Shown here: positions 1 to 6,471 of the stretch, piece after piece
Layout: each line of letters starts with the position of its first letter
How positions within the stretch are numbered: the stretch's first letter is position 1
NCBI GenBank assembly: GCA_041481365.1
Contig: JBGPBS010000051.1
Coordinates: 1-10,232 of the forward strand
Source of the DNA: DASPTR01 sp041481365
Lineage (GTDB): Archaea; Thermoproteota; Bathyarchaeia; Bathyarchaeales; Bathycorpusculaceae
Reading direction: 5' to 3'
DNA: 10,232 bases
The notes under the pieces: model-generated
The model's input: the letters and a program-made list of their open reading frames with translations, nothing else
What the model was told of the DNA's origin: nothing
Databases searched by the model: none
Program-made: the position numbers and the translations under genes

Positions 1-659
1 TCGTCGATGGAGTTAACGTTACCAAAGCAAGCGTTGCCACACTGTCCAGAAACATAGGCTTCGTCTTTCAAAACCCGGACCATCAACTTTTCAGCGAAAC
101 TGTCGAACAAGAAATAGCGTTTGCGCTGAGAAACTTCGGGTTCAAGGAAGATGTCATAGAAAACCGAGTAACCTGGGCTTTGAACCTTCTAGGCTTGATG
201 CAATACAGAAAAACTTCCCCCTTCATTCTGAGCGGAGGAGAAAGAAAACGCGTCGCTCTCGCTTCGATCCTCGCGTGGGATCCAAAAATACTCATCTTGG
301 ACGAACCGACCATCGGTCAGGACTATCAACAGAAAGAGAAACTTCGACAATTCATAATGCAGATGAAAACTCAAGCAAGAACAATAATCATGGTCACGCA
401 CGACGTCGAGTTCGTTGCAGAATGCAACCCCAGAGTCATCCTGATGCGCGAAGGAAAAATCACCGCAGACGGTGAAGCAAAAAACATCCTAACCGATCAA
501 GATGCCCTGAACGCGGCTTCCATCGTTCCACCACAGATCGCACAAGTCTTCTTGGAACTATCAGACCAAATGCCAAACCTGGAGCTGCCAAAAAAGATAA
601 TCGACCTATACGAAGCCCGAGAAGCAATCCTGAAAATGCTGGAGAACAAGACTGAATGA
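1..659 (+). CDS. ecfA: ECF transporter ATP-binding subunit, 5' end missing
   Basis: This is the ATPase that powers an energy-coupling-factor importer for vitamins or metal ions at the cytoplasmic face of the membrane. The reading frame is open from base 3 to the TGA at 657-659, so the gene enters from outside the window and its Walker A loop is not seen. Visible in order are the Q-loop (VFQNPDHQLF, near base 65-95), the ABC signature LSGGERKR (about base 231-254), Walker B ILILDEP (about base 288-308), the D-loop and the H-loop VTHD (His at 399-401). The Q-loop form FQNPD-Q-F is typical of the CbiO/EcfA group. The internal ATG at 180 lies after the Q-loop and is not the true start. The stop overlaps the next start (ATGA), and that neighbour is EcfT, which confirms the ECF assignment. 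Whether this is EcfA1 or EcfA2 cannot be told here. Confidence 0.93.
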   Translation, partial: VDGVNVTKASVATLSRNIGFVFQNPDHQLFSETVEQEIAFALRNFGFKEDVIENRVTWALNLLGLMQYRKTSPFILSGGERKRVALASILAWDPKILILDEPTIGQDYQQKEKLRQFIMQMKTQARTIIMVTHDVEFVAECNPRVILMREGKITADGEAKNILTDQDALNAASIVPPQIAQVFLELSDQMPNLELPKKIIDLYEAREAILKMLENKTE

Positions 660-1450
660 GCGTTTTTGACGGACTCAAATTCCGAAAAGTCTACTCGCCC
701 ATTCACAACCTAGATCCAAGAGTAAAATTCATCTATGTCTGTACCGTCTTCGCCGCTGCAATACTCTTCTCAGAAATGTTGCCCTTGATCGCACTTTTCC
801 TTTTCCAGATTCCATTTGTCGTCCTAGCCAGAGTCAAACGTGCATGGCTTCGCTCGATGCGAGGCGCGGCATTCTTGGCGGCTCTCATCTTTTTCACGAA
901 TATCGCCGCGTCGTTCTTCTTTACAGGACACGGTTTGAATGAAACGATTATTGAAGCGGCGGCGGCGTTGACTGTCCGCTTTATAGTACTCGTCGAATCT
1001 TTCTCAGTTTTCTTCTTAACAACCTCACCTGATCACCTGGGTCTTGCATTGGAACAGACGCATGTGCCCTACGAGCTAGTATTTGCTTTCACAACGGCCG
1101 TCCGCTTCGTCCCAGTCATAGCAGAAGAAGCCCAAACAATCATGGATGCACAAAAAGCGAGAGGTCTAGAACTCGAACGCGGCAACTTTCTGAAAAGAAT
1201 CAGAAATTATGTTCCAATCCTTATACCGCTCATAGTCAGCGCTATCCGAAGAAGCCTAGAACTGGCTGAAGCCATGGAATCCAGAGCGTGGGGCGCAACG
1301 AAAAAACGGACAAACCTATATGTCCTCAGGCTGCATAAGGGCGACTTTGCCCTATTATGCATAACCGCTGGAGTAATAGCTGCTGCAGTTTACGTGCGCC
1401 TGTTCATTCCGATTCCATCTTTAGGTAATGTTTTCGCGCACATATCCTAA
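656..1450 (+). CDS. ecfT: ECF transporter transmembrane protein EcfT
   Basis: A 264-residue membrane protein that couples the ATPases to the substrate-binding S component in ECF importers. Hydrophobic segments are seen at about residues 24-57, 68-90, 103-122, 185-197 and 233-250. Between them lie the two coupling-helix motifs known in EcfT: KARG (ARG at 168-170) and SRAWGA (209-214). The N-terminal pattern of a conserved Asp-Pro-Arg (20-22, LDPRVKF) is also usual. Length matches the family. The start at 656 overlaps the ATPase stop by four bases (ATGA), with GGAG at 641-644 upstream, so the two are translated together. No S-component gene follows; the next gene is on the other strand. The substrate is therefore unknown. 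Confidence 0.93.
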   Translation: MSVFDGLKFRKVYSPIHNLDPRVKFIYVCTVFAAAILFSEMLPLIALFLFQIPFVVLARVKRAWLRSMRGAAFLAALIFFTNIAASFFFTGHGLNETIIEAAAALTVRFIVLVESFSVFFLTTSPDHLGLALEQTHVPYELVFAFTTAVRFVPVIAEEAQTIMDAQKARGLELERGNFLKRIRNYVPILIPLIVSAIRRSLELAEAMESRAWGATKKRTNLYVLRLHKGDFALLCITAGVIAAAVYVRLFIPIPSLGNVFAHIS

Positions 1451-1517
1451 ATGTGGGCGTCCATTGATGCACAGCGACGACTGAAACGGAGAGGACATGA
1501 AACGCAAACGTGCGGCG

Positions 1518-1537
1518 CGCGTGGTTTTTGGAACGCG
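1518..1537 (+). terminator. possible hairpin with T-run between convergent genes
   Basis: CGCGT at 1518-1522 pairs with ACGCG at 1533-1537 around a 10-base loop that holds five Ts (1525-1529). It lies 67 bases after the ecfT stop and before the end of the convergent zinc-ribbon gene. Archaeal termination depends mainly on T-runs, so this is only a weak candidate. Confidence 0.2.
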
Positions 1538-1579
1538 TAGTATGACCAATATCGTGGATTGTCACCCATCATTAGCGCG

Positions 1580-1918
1580 TTAACGCTTTCCTTTTTGATA
1601 TTCCTCTGCAAGCTTTGAGGCCAACTTGCCGTCTTCAAGGATAAAAGCACCTCGATAGCCACAGGTTCTGCAGTCCCACAGAGACCACAAATGAGGCAGA
1701 CCAGAGGCAAAGAAGACATCATTTGATCCGCATCTTGGACAAAACTTCAATCCCCTTCTAGCTTTATGATTTGGTTCTGATGGTTGATCTTGATTGTTTA
1801 TTGGTTCGCGGTCTGACTCGACCTCGTTAGATTCGCTCACTTGTCGCCCTTTCTCAAGCAGGGGTTTCTGAACGTGCTTCCCATCTTTGATGTTCAAGGG
1901 ATTTCTACGCGATAGCAT
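1580..1918 (-). CDS. small zinc-ribbon protein, function unknown
   Basis: A 112-residue protein. Residues 1-55 are polar and rich in E, N, S, Q and P and look disordered. Residues 58-92 form a zinc ribbon with CPRCG (C60, C63) and CRTCG (C83, C86), then a short charged helix ending in KGKR. The Cys pattern and the aromatic residues between the knuckles resemble archaeal zinc ribbons of the transcription factor S/RpoM type. The acidic DE hairpin that TFS uses to stimulate cleavage by RNA polymerase is absent, so it is not called as TFS. The start at 1918 has no clear Shine-Dalgarno site; no other Met occurs in the protein, although a TTG at codon 8 is possible. It is convergent with ecfT and divergent from the pilus operon. 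A nucleic-acid or protein-binding role is inference. Confidence 0.75.
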   Translation of the reverse strand: MLSRRNPLNIKDGKHVQKPLLEKGRQVSESNEVESDREPINNQDQPSEPNHKARRGLKFCPRCGSNDVFFASGLPHLWSLWDCRTCGYRGAFILEDGKLASKLAEEYQKGKR

Positions 1919-2032
1919 CTTTCTGCCGCTGTATTAAAGGATGCTAAGTATTCGCAGTTCGTATGCCTTATTAAGACTAACGACACACTATACTCATGAA
2001 AAAGCACCTTACACCCTAAACCAGGGAAAATA
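1919..2032. promoter_or_regulatory. divergent promoter region with near-palindromic TATA-like box
   Basis: This 114-base gap separates the zinc-ribbon gene (-) from the pilus operon (+). CTTATTAAG at 1967-1975 reads almost the same on both strands and is the best TATA-like element in either direction. A start about 25 bases downstream would give leaders of roughly 35 bases for the + gene and under 30 for the - gene. GGGA at 2024-2027 is a weak ribosome site for the + gene. The TATA call is a visual match only. Confidence 0.35.
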
Positions 2033-3610
2033 ATGCTCGCAAGCAAGAGACCGAAACACGAAAAGACAGAAGCCACAGTGAAAACTGAAGAAAATCTACC
2101 AATAATAATCGCTGAAGATGCGAGAAAACCGACCGTTTTCAGAGAGGCATACCCAATACAGGAACCCTACGTTTATGCTGCAATAGTCAAAGAACCAGAA
2201 ACCCAAAAGGTACACTACGAAATAATAGAACCCACTCTGCAAAAAGAAGAAGAGGAGAAACTGCTCGAAATCAAGAACCTCTTGATGGAAGAAATCGACG
2301 TAGACCTGAAGGAAATAGAAACGAAGGAGAAGGCAGAGAATTACCTTAATGAAAAGACCAGGGAAATGATAAAAAAATACCGAATAAGAGTCCCGCCAGA
2401 AGCTGTTGACAAACTCGTCTATTACATGGTAAGAGACTTCGTGGGATACGGAAGAATAGACCCCTTAATGAAGGATCACCTAATCGAAGACATATCCGCA
2501 GACGGCGTAAACATACCAATCTACGTTTGGCACAGAATGCATGAATCAATACCCACAAACATCATCTTCAAAGAAGAATCAGAACTAGATTCATTCATAA
2601 TTCGCATGGCATACCTCTCAGGAAAGAGTATATCTATAGCTTCACCGATCCTCGATGCATCACTTCCAGACGGCAGCCGCATCCAACTCACCTATGGGAA
2701 CGAGATCACAAGAAGAGGCTCAACCTTCACCATCAGACGTTTCAGAATAGACCCATTAACAATCTCGGATCTTATTGCCTTCAAAACTATCTCCTCAGAG
2801 ATGGCTGCATACCTATGGTACATCATAGAAAACAAGGCCTCAGTCCTTGTCGCAGGCGGTGTAGCCTCTGGAAAGACAACCATGCTGAACTGTTTGTCAA
2901 TGTTCATAAAACCAGAAATGAAAATAGTCAGCGTAGAAGACACTCAGGAGCTCAACCTACCACATGAGAACTGGATACCATCAGTCGTAAGGCTAGGCTT
3001 TGGACGCGAGGACAAAAGAAGCGGCTCGATAACTCTGTTCGACCTTCTGAAGGCCGCCGTCAGACAGAGACCAGACTACATCATCGTTGGGGAAGTCCGA
3101 GGAGAAGAAGCTTACACGCTGTTCCAGGCAATGGCAACGGGGCACCTGGGAATGTGTACGATGCATGCTGAATCGGTTGAATCCGTGATAAATCGTCTGG
3201 AATCAGAACCGATGAACATCCCAAAATCGCTCATTGCAATGACGGGCGTCATAATGATCATGAACAGGACTGAAATTGACGGAAGACCCGCGAGGAGAAT
3301 CGGCACCACGGCAGAAGTCGTGAAATTGGACTCTGAGAAACAGAATATTCTCGTGGAAGAAGTCTTCCACTGGAACCCCAAATATGACAGGTATTCAGCC
3401 AGCTCAAAAAGCGTCCTACTAGAGAGACAAATCAGCAAACTGGGTGTCAGTGAAGAAGAGGTCAGACGTGAACTGAACAGAAGACAGACTGTCCTCGACT
3501 GGATGACCCACGAGGGCATCCGACGCCACATTGACGTTGCAAACGTGATCAGAGAATATTACGCCTGTCCAGAGCGGGTCTTCCAAAAAGCCAGAGTTGG
3601 CCTCAAATGA
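2033..3610 (+). CDS. type IV pilus/secretion motor ATPase (TadA/GspE/FlaI family)
   Basis: A 525-residue hexameric secretion ATPase that drives assembly of pilus-like fibres at the inner face of the membrane. Residues 1-115 are a highly charged N-terminal region rich in E and K, probably partly coiled coil. The C-terminal ATPase core holds Walker A GGVASGKTT (275-283, K281), the Asp box VEDTQEL (301-307), Walker B IIVGEVRGEE (350-359, E354) and the His box TGHLGMCTMHAES (369-381, with H371 and H378). All key residues are intact. It belongs to the archaeal GspE/TadA-like group; an archaellum FlaI is less likely because the downstream platform is split in two and no archaellin or accessory genes follow. 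The start at 2033 is the first ATG in frame, with a weak GGGA upstream. Its stop overlaps the next gene (ATGA), so it heads a five-gene operon. Confidence 0.95.
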   Translation: MLASKRPKHEKTEATVKTEENLPIIIAEDARKPTVFREAYPIQEPYVYAAIVKEPETQKVHYEIIEPTLQKEEEEKLLEIKNLLMEEIDVDLKEIETKEKAENYLNEKTREMIKKYRIRVPPEAVDKLVYYMVRDFVGYGRIDPLMKDHLIEDISADGVNIPIYVWHRMHESIPTNIIFKEESELDSFIIRMAYLSGKSISIASPILDASLPDGSRIQLTYGNEITRRGSTFTIRRFRIDPLTISDLIAFKTISSEMAAYLWYIIENKASVLVAGGVASGKTTMLNCLSMFIKPEMKIVSVEDTQELNLPHENWIPSVVRLGFGREDKRSGSITLFDLLKAAVRQRPDYIIVGEVRGEEAYTLFQAMATGHLGMCTMHAESVESVINRLESEPMNIPKSLIAMTGVIMIMNRTEIDGRPARRIGTTAEVVKLDSEKQNILVEEVFHWNPKYDRYSASSKSVLLERQISKLGVSEEEVRRELNRRQTVLDWMTHEGIRRHIDVANVIREYYACPERVFQKARVGLK

Positions 3611-4620
3611 AAAATACTACAGGTCTTTCAGGAAGAATCGATAGGGCTTTTGAGCGGCTCAGATCGAAGCTCAGGCATGCAATGGATAGAATGCCCCACG
3701 ATCAGGCAACGGGCGACGGTGAAGAAAAAAGAAAAACGCGTTTTGCTGGTCTGCAAGCAATCGCTTATCATCTTGTCGGAGAAAAGACTGAACGCTTCCT
3801 GCCGCTTTTCAAGGATCTCGACATTAACTTGAAGAAGTCGGGGCTGAAGGCCAACTTCAAAGCTTACGTCAGCTTGACAGTCTTTTGCACGGCTGCGGCT
3901 GCATTAGCACCCTTGCTTATCGTCCCATCTCTGCTGTTCTTTGTCCTTAGCATACCGCTTCTGCCGGCCGTTCTGTTCGGGATCGGTGGCGGCCTATTCG
4001 CCATCGCGTTCGCAACCATCGGTTTCTATGGTTATCCTATATATCGCGCAGATGTGGCGAAGAGGCGGTTGGAAGACGAGTTACCGTTCACGATTGGTTA
4101 TATGGCGATCCTTGCAACTGCAGGCGTGTCTCCTGAGAACATCTTCAGCTCAATCTCAACCTTCAGTGTGCCCTTGGCCTTAACTGGGCAGGCCAAGGAC
4201 ATTGTAAGAGATGTCAACTTGTTCGGCTCAGACATAATCTCTGCCCTAGAAGAAACTTCAAAGCGAACCGCTTCGGATAGATTCCGCGAAATGATTCAAG
4301 GGTTGATCTCCACAATTCATTCTGGCAGTAATCTGGCAGCCTATCTCCGAGAAAAATCTACGCAGTACATGAAACTGAAAAGAATAAGTCTCAAGAAGTA
4401 TTCAGACACTCTGTCAATGCTGGCCGAGTTCTACGTGGCCCTGCTTCTTACGGGGCCGCTAATGCTCATCATCATGCTCACAGTTATGGCTATGCTTGGC
4501 GGCGGCACCCTTGGAATATTCAGCCCAGACCTGCTCCTGAACTTACTTACATACGTGGGAATACCGTTAGGTGCGGTAGTATTCCTGATAATACTTGATG
4601 CGACGTCACCAAAATGGTGA
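3607..4620 (+). CDS. type II secretion F-domain platform protein 1 (TadC/FlaJ-like)
   Basis: A 337-residue polytopic protein that forms part of the membrane platform on which the motor ATPase assembles pilins. After a polar N-terminal region (1-82) come hydrophobic segments at about 87-115 and 118-145, a cytoplasmic F domain (146-270), and two more at 272-297 and 311-331. The F domain has the usual opening pattern ELPF...MAILATAGVSPENIF (158-180) and the later stretch HSGSNLAAYL (238-247), both typical of T2SF domains. The start overlaps the ATPase stop by four bases and has no Shine-Dalgarno site of its own, so it is translationally coupled. Full FlaJ/PilC proteins usually carry two F domains; here each of two consecutive genes carries one, as in TadB/TadC pairs. 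Confidence 0.92.
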   Translation: MKNTTGLSGRIDRAFERLRSKLRHAMDRMPHDQATGDGEEKRKTRFAGLQAIAYHLVGEKTERFLPLFKDLDINLKKSGLKANFKAYVSLTVFCTAAAALAPLLIVPSLLFFVLSIPLLPAVLFGIGGGLFAIAFATIGFYGYPIYRADVAKRRLEDELPFTIGYMAILATAGVSPENIFSSISTFSVPLALTGQAKDIVRDVNLFGSDIISALEETSKRTASDRFREMIQGLISTIHSGSNLAAYLREKSTQYMKLKRISLKKYSDTLSMLAEFYVALLLTGPLMLIIMLTVMAMLGGGTLGIFSPDLLLNLLTYVGIPLGAVVFLIILDATSPKW

Positions 4621-5441
4621 TGAGAATGCCGAAGATAGAGAAGAAAATCAAAAGAATCACGTGGATCACCTCAGCTGCTCTAGCCGCAACTATAATTGTG
4701 CTCGGCGTAATCATGTTCTGGGGAACCACTACATTCGACGAATCAGTGTTCTTTGCGATAATCGCAGCCATTTCTCCCCCAGCAGTTTTGACCTTCGTTG
4801 ATTATAAATGGAGAAAAGCCGTGGACGAGCATCTGCCAGATCTCTTCAGAAGCATGGTCCAAGCTCAAGAGACAGGCATGACGCTCCCCCAAGCCTTGGA
4901 AGAGGCTGCAAAAAGAGACTATGGACCGCTCACTGCAGAATTGAGAAAAATGACCGTGCAAATGTCCTGGGGGCTGAGCTTTGAAGAAGCACTCCTAGCC
5001 TTCCGAAAGCGGGTTAACACGGTTCTGATCCAGAGAACGGTGCCCATGATAATCGAGGCAAGCCGTTCAGGGGGACACGTCGAAAAGGTCTTTGACCCTA
5101 TGGGAAAATTCATCCAGACGACACTGCTACTTGACAAGGAACGTCGAACCCAGACACGACCGTACATCGCGATAATCTACGTGGCCTTCTTTGTTTTCCT
5201 CTTCACGATCGTGCTGCTTTTCAAGTCATTCTTCGTCAGTATAGAACAGCTACCGACGCTTGGAACAGCGTTGATGGCGGCCGAAGACATAAGACGTATG
5301 TTTTTCCACATGACCGTGATCCAAGGCTTCTTCGGAGGACTCATAGCGGGGAAAATGGGGGAGGGCACAATCAACGCCGGACTCAAACACTGCCTAATCC
5401 TAATGATCTGCGGCTACGTAGCCCTGAAGCTTTTCGTGTAG
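4614..5441 (+). CDS. type II secretion F-domain platform protein 2 (TadB/TadC-like)
   Basis: Second platform protein, up to 275 residues. Hydrophobic segments lie at about 17-36 and 44-63; a cytoplasmic F domain follows (64-183) with the marks DLFRSMVQAQETGMTLPQAL (76-95), MSWGLSFEEAL (117-127) and EASRSGGHVEKVF (148-160); then membrane segments at about 184-208, 233-247 and 258-274. Four starts are possible: ATG 4614, GTG 4617, ATG 4620 and ATG 4626. GGTGA at 4616-4620 would suit the last, and TGATG at 4618-4622 would couple the third, so the true N-terminus may be two to four residues shorter. It overlaps the preceding gene's stop. With one F domain per protein, the platform is presumably a heteromer of this and its neighbour. 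Confidence 0.92.
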   Translation: MVMRMPKIEKKIKRITWITSAALAATIIVLGVIMFWGTTTFDESVFFAIIAAISPPAVLTFVDYKWRKAVDEHLPDLFRSMVQAQETGMTLPQALEEAAKRDYGPLTAELRKMTVQMSWGLSFEEALLAFRKRVNTVLIQRTVPMIIEASRSGGHVEKVFDPMGKFIQTTLLLDKERRTQTRPYIAIIYVAFFVFLFTIVLLFKSFFVSIEQLPTLGTALMAAEDIRRMFFHMTVIQGFFGGLIAGKMGEGTINAGLKHCLILMICGYVALKLFV

Positions 5442-5448
5442 GAGTGAG
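5441..5448 (+). promoter_or_regulatory. ribosome binding site GGAGTGAG for the first pilin gene
   Basis: GGAGTGAG sits three bases before the ATG at 5452 and begins on the last base of the preceding stop codon. It is one of the strongest Shine-Dalgarno-like sites in the operon, which fits a need for more pilin than platform protein. Confidence 0.6.
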
Positions 5449-5451
5449 AAA

Positions 5452-5868
5452 ATGCGGCGACTACCAGGGATCTTCAAGGACAAACGTGCCATAACTCCCG
5501 TCCTGAGCAGTCTCTTACTCACAGTTATCGCCGTTGCCGCGATGGCTATTGCCACTTCGGCAACGTATGTCATTACAACTAATTTGCGAGAAAGCATGAG
5601 TGAACGCGTGATCCTGGAAGACGTATGGTTCAACAACTTCACTAGCAGCATTGATATCTATGTTCGCAACGTTGGGAAAGTTGCCGTCTACATTTCTGCA
5701 GTCTACGTTAACCATACTTCTGAATATTTCGCCAAGCCCTTCAGGCTGGAAATTGGTGAACATCGTTGGCTCAACATTTCTCAAAGCTGGGCTCTTAACG
5801 GCCTATTCTACATTGATGTTCTGACCACAAGGGGGACGCATGTTGCAGCGTACTACGAAGCGTCTTAG
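5452..5868 (+). CDS. archaeal type IV pilin-like protein 1
   Basis: A 138-residue protein with the N-terminus of an archaeal type IV pilin. A short basic leader ending KDKRA (9-13) is followed by ITPV and a long hydrophobic helix (about 14-42), so prepilin peptidase (PibD/EppA type) would be expected to cut after A13. The rest is a beta-rich extracellular domain with the pattern VRNVGKVAVYISAVYV (71-86), common in archaeal pilin-like proteins. Three N-glycosylation sequons are seen (N62, N87, N108), in keeping with an extracellular location. It follows platform protein 2 with 10 bases between, in the same operon, and overlaps the next pilin gene by 29 bases. Whether it is the main fibre subunit or a minor pilin cannot be told. 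The peptidase itself is not encoded here. Confidence 0.85.
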   Translation: MRRLPGIFKDKRAITPVLSSLLLTVIAVAAMAIATSATYVITTNLRESMSERVILEDVWFNNFTSSIDIYVRNVGKVAVYISAVYVNHTSEYFAKPFRLEIGEHRWLNISQSWALNGLFYIDVLTTRGTHVAAYYEAS

Positions 5869-6259
5869 GCGAGACAAGCGTGGAATAAGCAACGTGATAG
5901 TGGTAATGTTGAGCCTCGTTATAGTGGTGATCATAGTCTCCAACGTCGTACTTTGGGGTTACCAGATGAATCAGTTTGACTGGGAGAGAATGCAAGAAAA
6001 CGTGGAAATTGGTGGCATAGCTAGAATGAACAGTTCTTCGTGGTCAATTACTTTGGAGAACAAAGGATCTGTGACCGCCCATCTGGTTTCCTTATGGGTA
6101 GATAGCCTGACAATTCATCAACGATATGATATTAGTTTGTTCATCGACGCAGGAGTTTCGATTAACTACACGTGCAGCGATGCAAATTTGATCGATAATG
6201 CATCCGTCGTCAAGGTCGTAACTGAAAGAGGAACCATTTCGGTGTTCAATTTCTCCTAG
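5840..6259 (+). CDS. archaeal type IV pilin-like protein 2
   Basis: A 139-residue pilin-like protein. The basic leader ends DKRG (12-15) and is followed by ISNVI and a hydrophobic helix (about 16-41), so cleavage after G15 is expected. The outer domain repeats the theme of its neighbour: LENKGSVTAHLVSLWVD (72-88) and a C-terminal VVTERGTISVF (126-136) align with similar stretches in pilin 1 (VRNVGKVAVY and VLTTRGTHVA), so the two are paralogues. Sequons occur at N64, N109, N120 and N137. The start at 5840 has GGGGG at 5831-5835 close upstream and no other Met lies before the hydrophobic helix, so the 29-base overlap with the preceding gene seems real. It is the last gene of the operon. Confidence 0.85.
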   Translation: MLQRTTKRLRRDKRGISNVIVVMLSLVIVVIIVSNVVLWGYQMNQFDWERMQENVEIGGIARMNSSSWSITLENKGSVTAHLVSLWVDSLTIHQRYDISLFIDAGVSINYTCSDANLIDNASVVKVVTERGTISVFNFS

Positions 6260-6471
6260 CAGTTCTCTGTTACCGACGCCTATACTGTCTCTTCCTGAGG
6301 AAGTCTCTTCTCAAGGCTCTAGTTGCTTTCTGGTTCTAGCCTCGGCTGAATGAATGTTAAATTGTTCTGTCATCTTCTTTCCAGCCTTACTGATTTTTGG
6401 ATTTGCGCCAAGGCACACGTTGTCTCAATGGAACGAGAGTATTCTTTTGAAATAATGAGCTTGAAGGCGTT
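6260..6471. other. convergent intergenic stretch, possible weak terminator
   Basis: The 212 bases between the convergent pilin 2 and TackOD1 genes hold no convincing gene. A small inverted repeat CTTCC-TGA-GGAAG lies at 6291-6303, 31 bases after the pilin stop, and a run of five Ts at 6394-6398. Either could help end the pilus transcript, but neither is strong. Confidence 0.3.

Noticed and set aside
1577..1586. 10-base palindrome GCGTTAACGC at the end of the zinc-ribbon gene
   Set aside because: It spans the stop codon of a real gene and is short enough to be chance; no second copy was noticed in the window.
3112..3531. 139-codon open frame on the - strand
   Set aside because: It is antisense to the ATPase core of the pilus motor (Walker B and His box lie on the + strand); no separate evidence of coding.
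6311..6350. GGTTCTAGCC resembling a tRNA T-arm
   Set aside because: No acceptor stem, D-arm or anticodon arm can be built around it.
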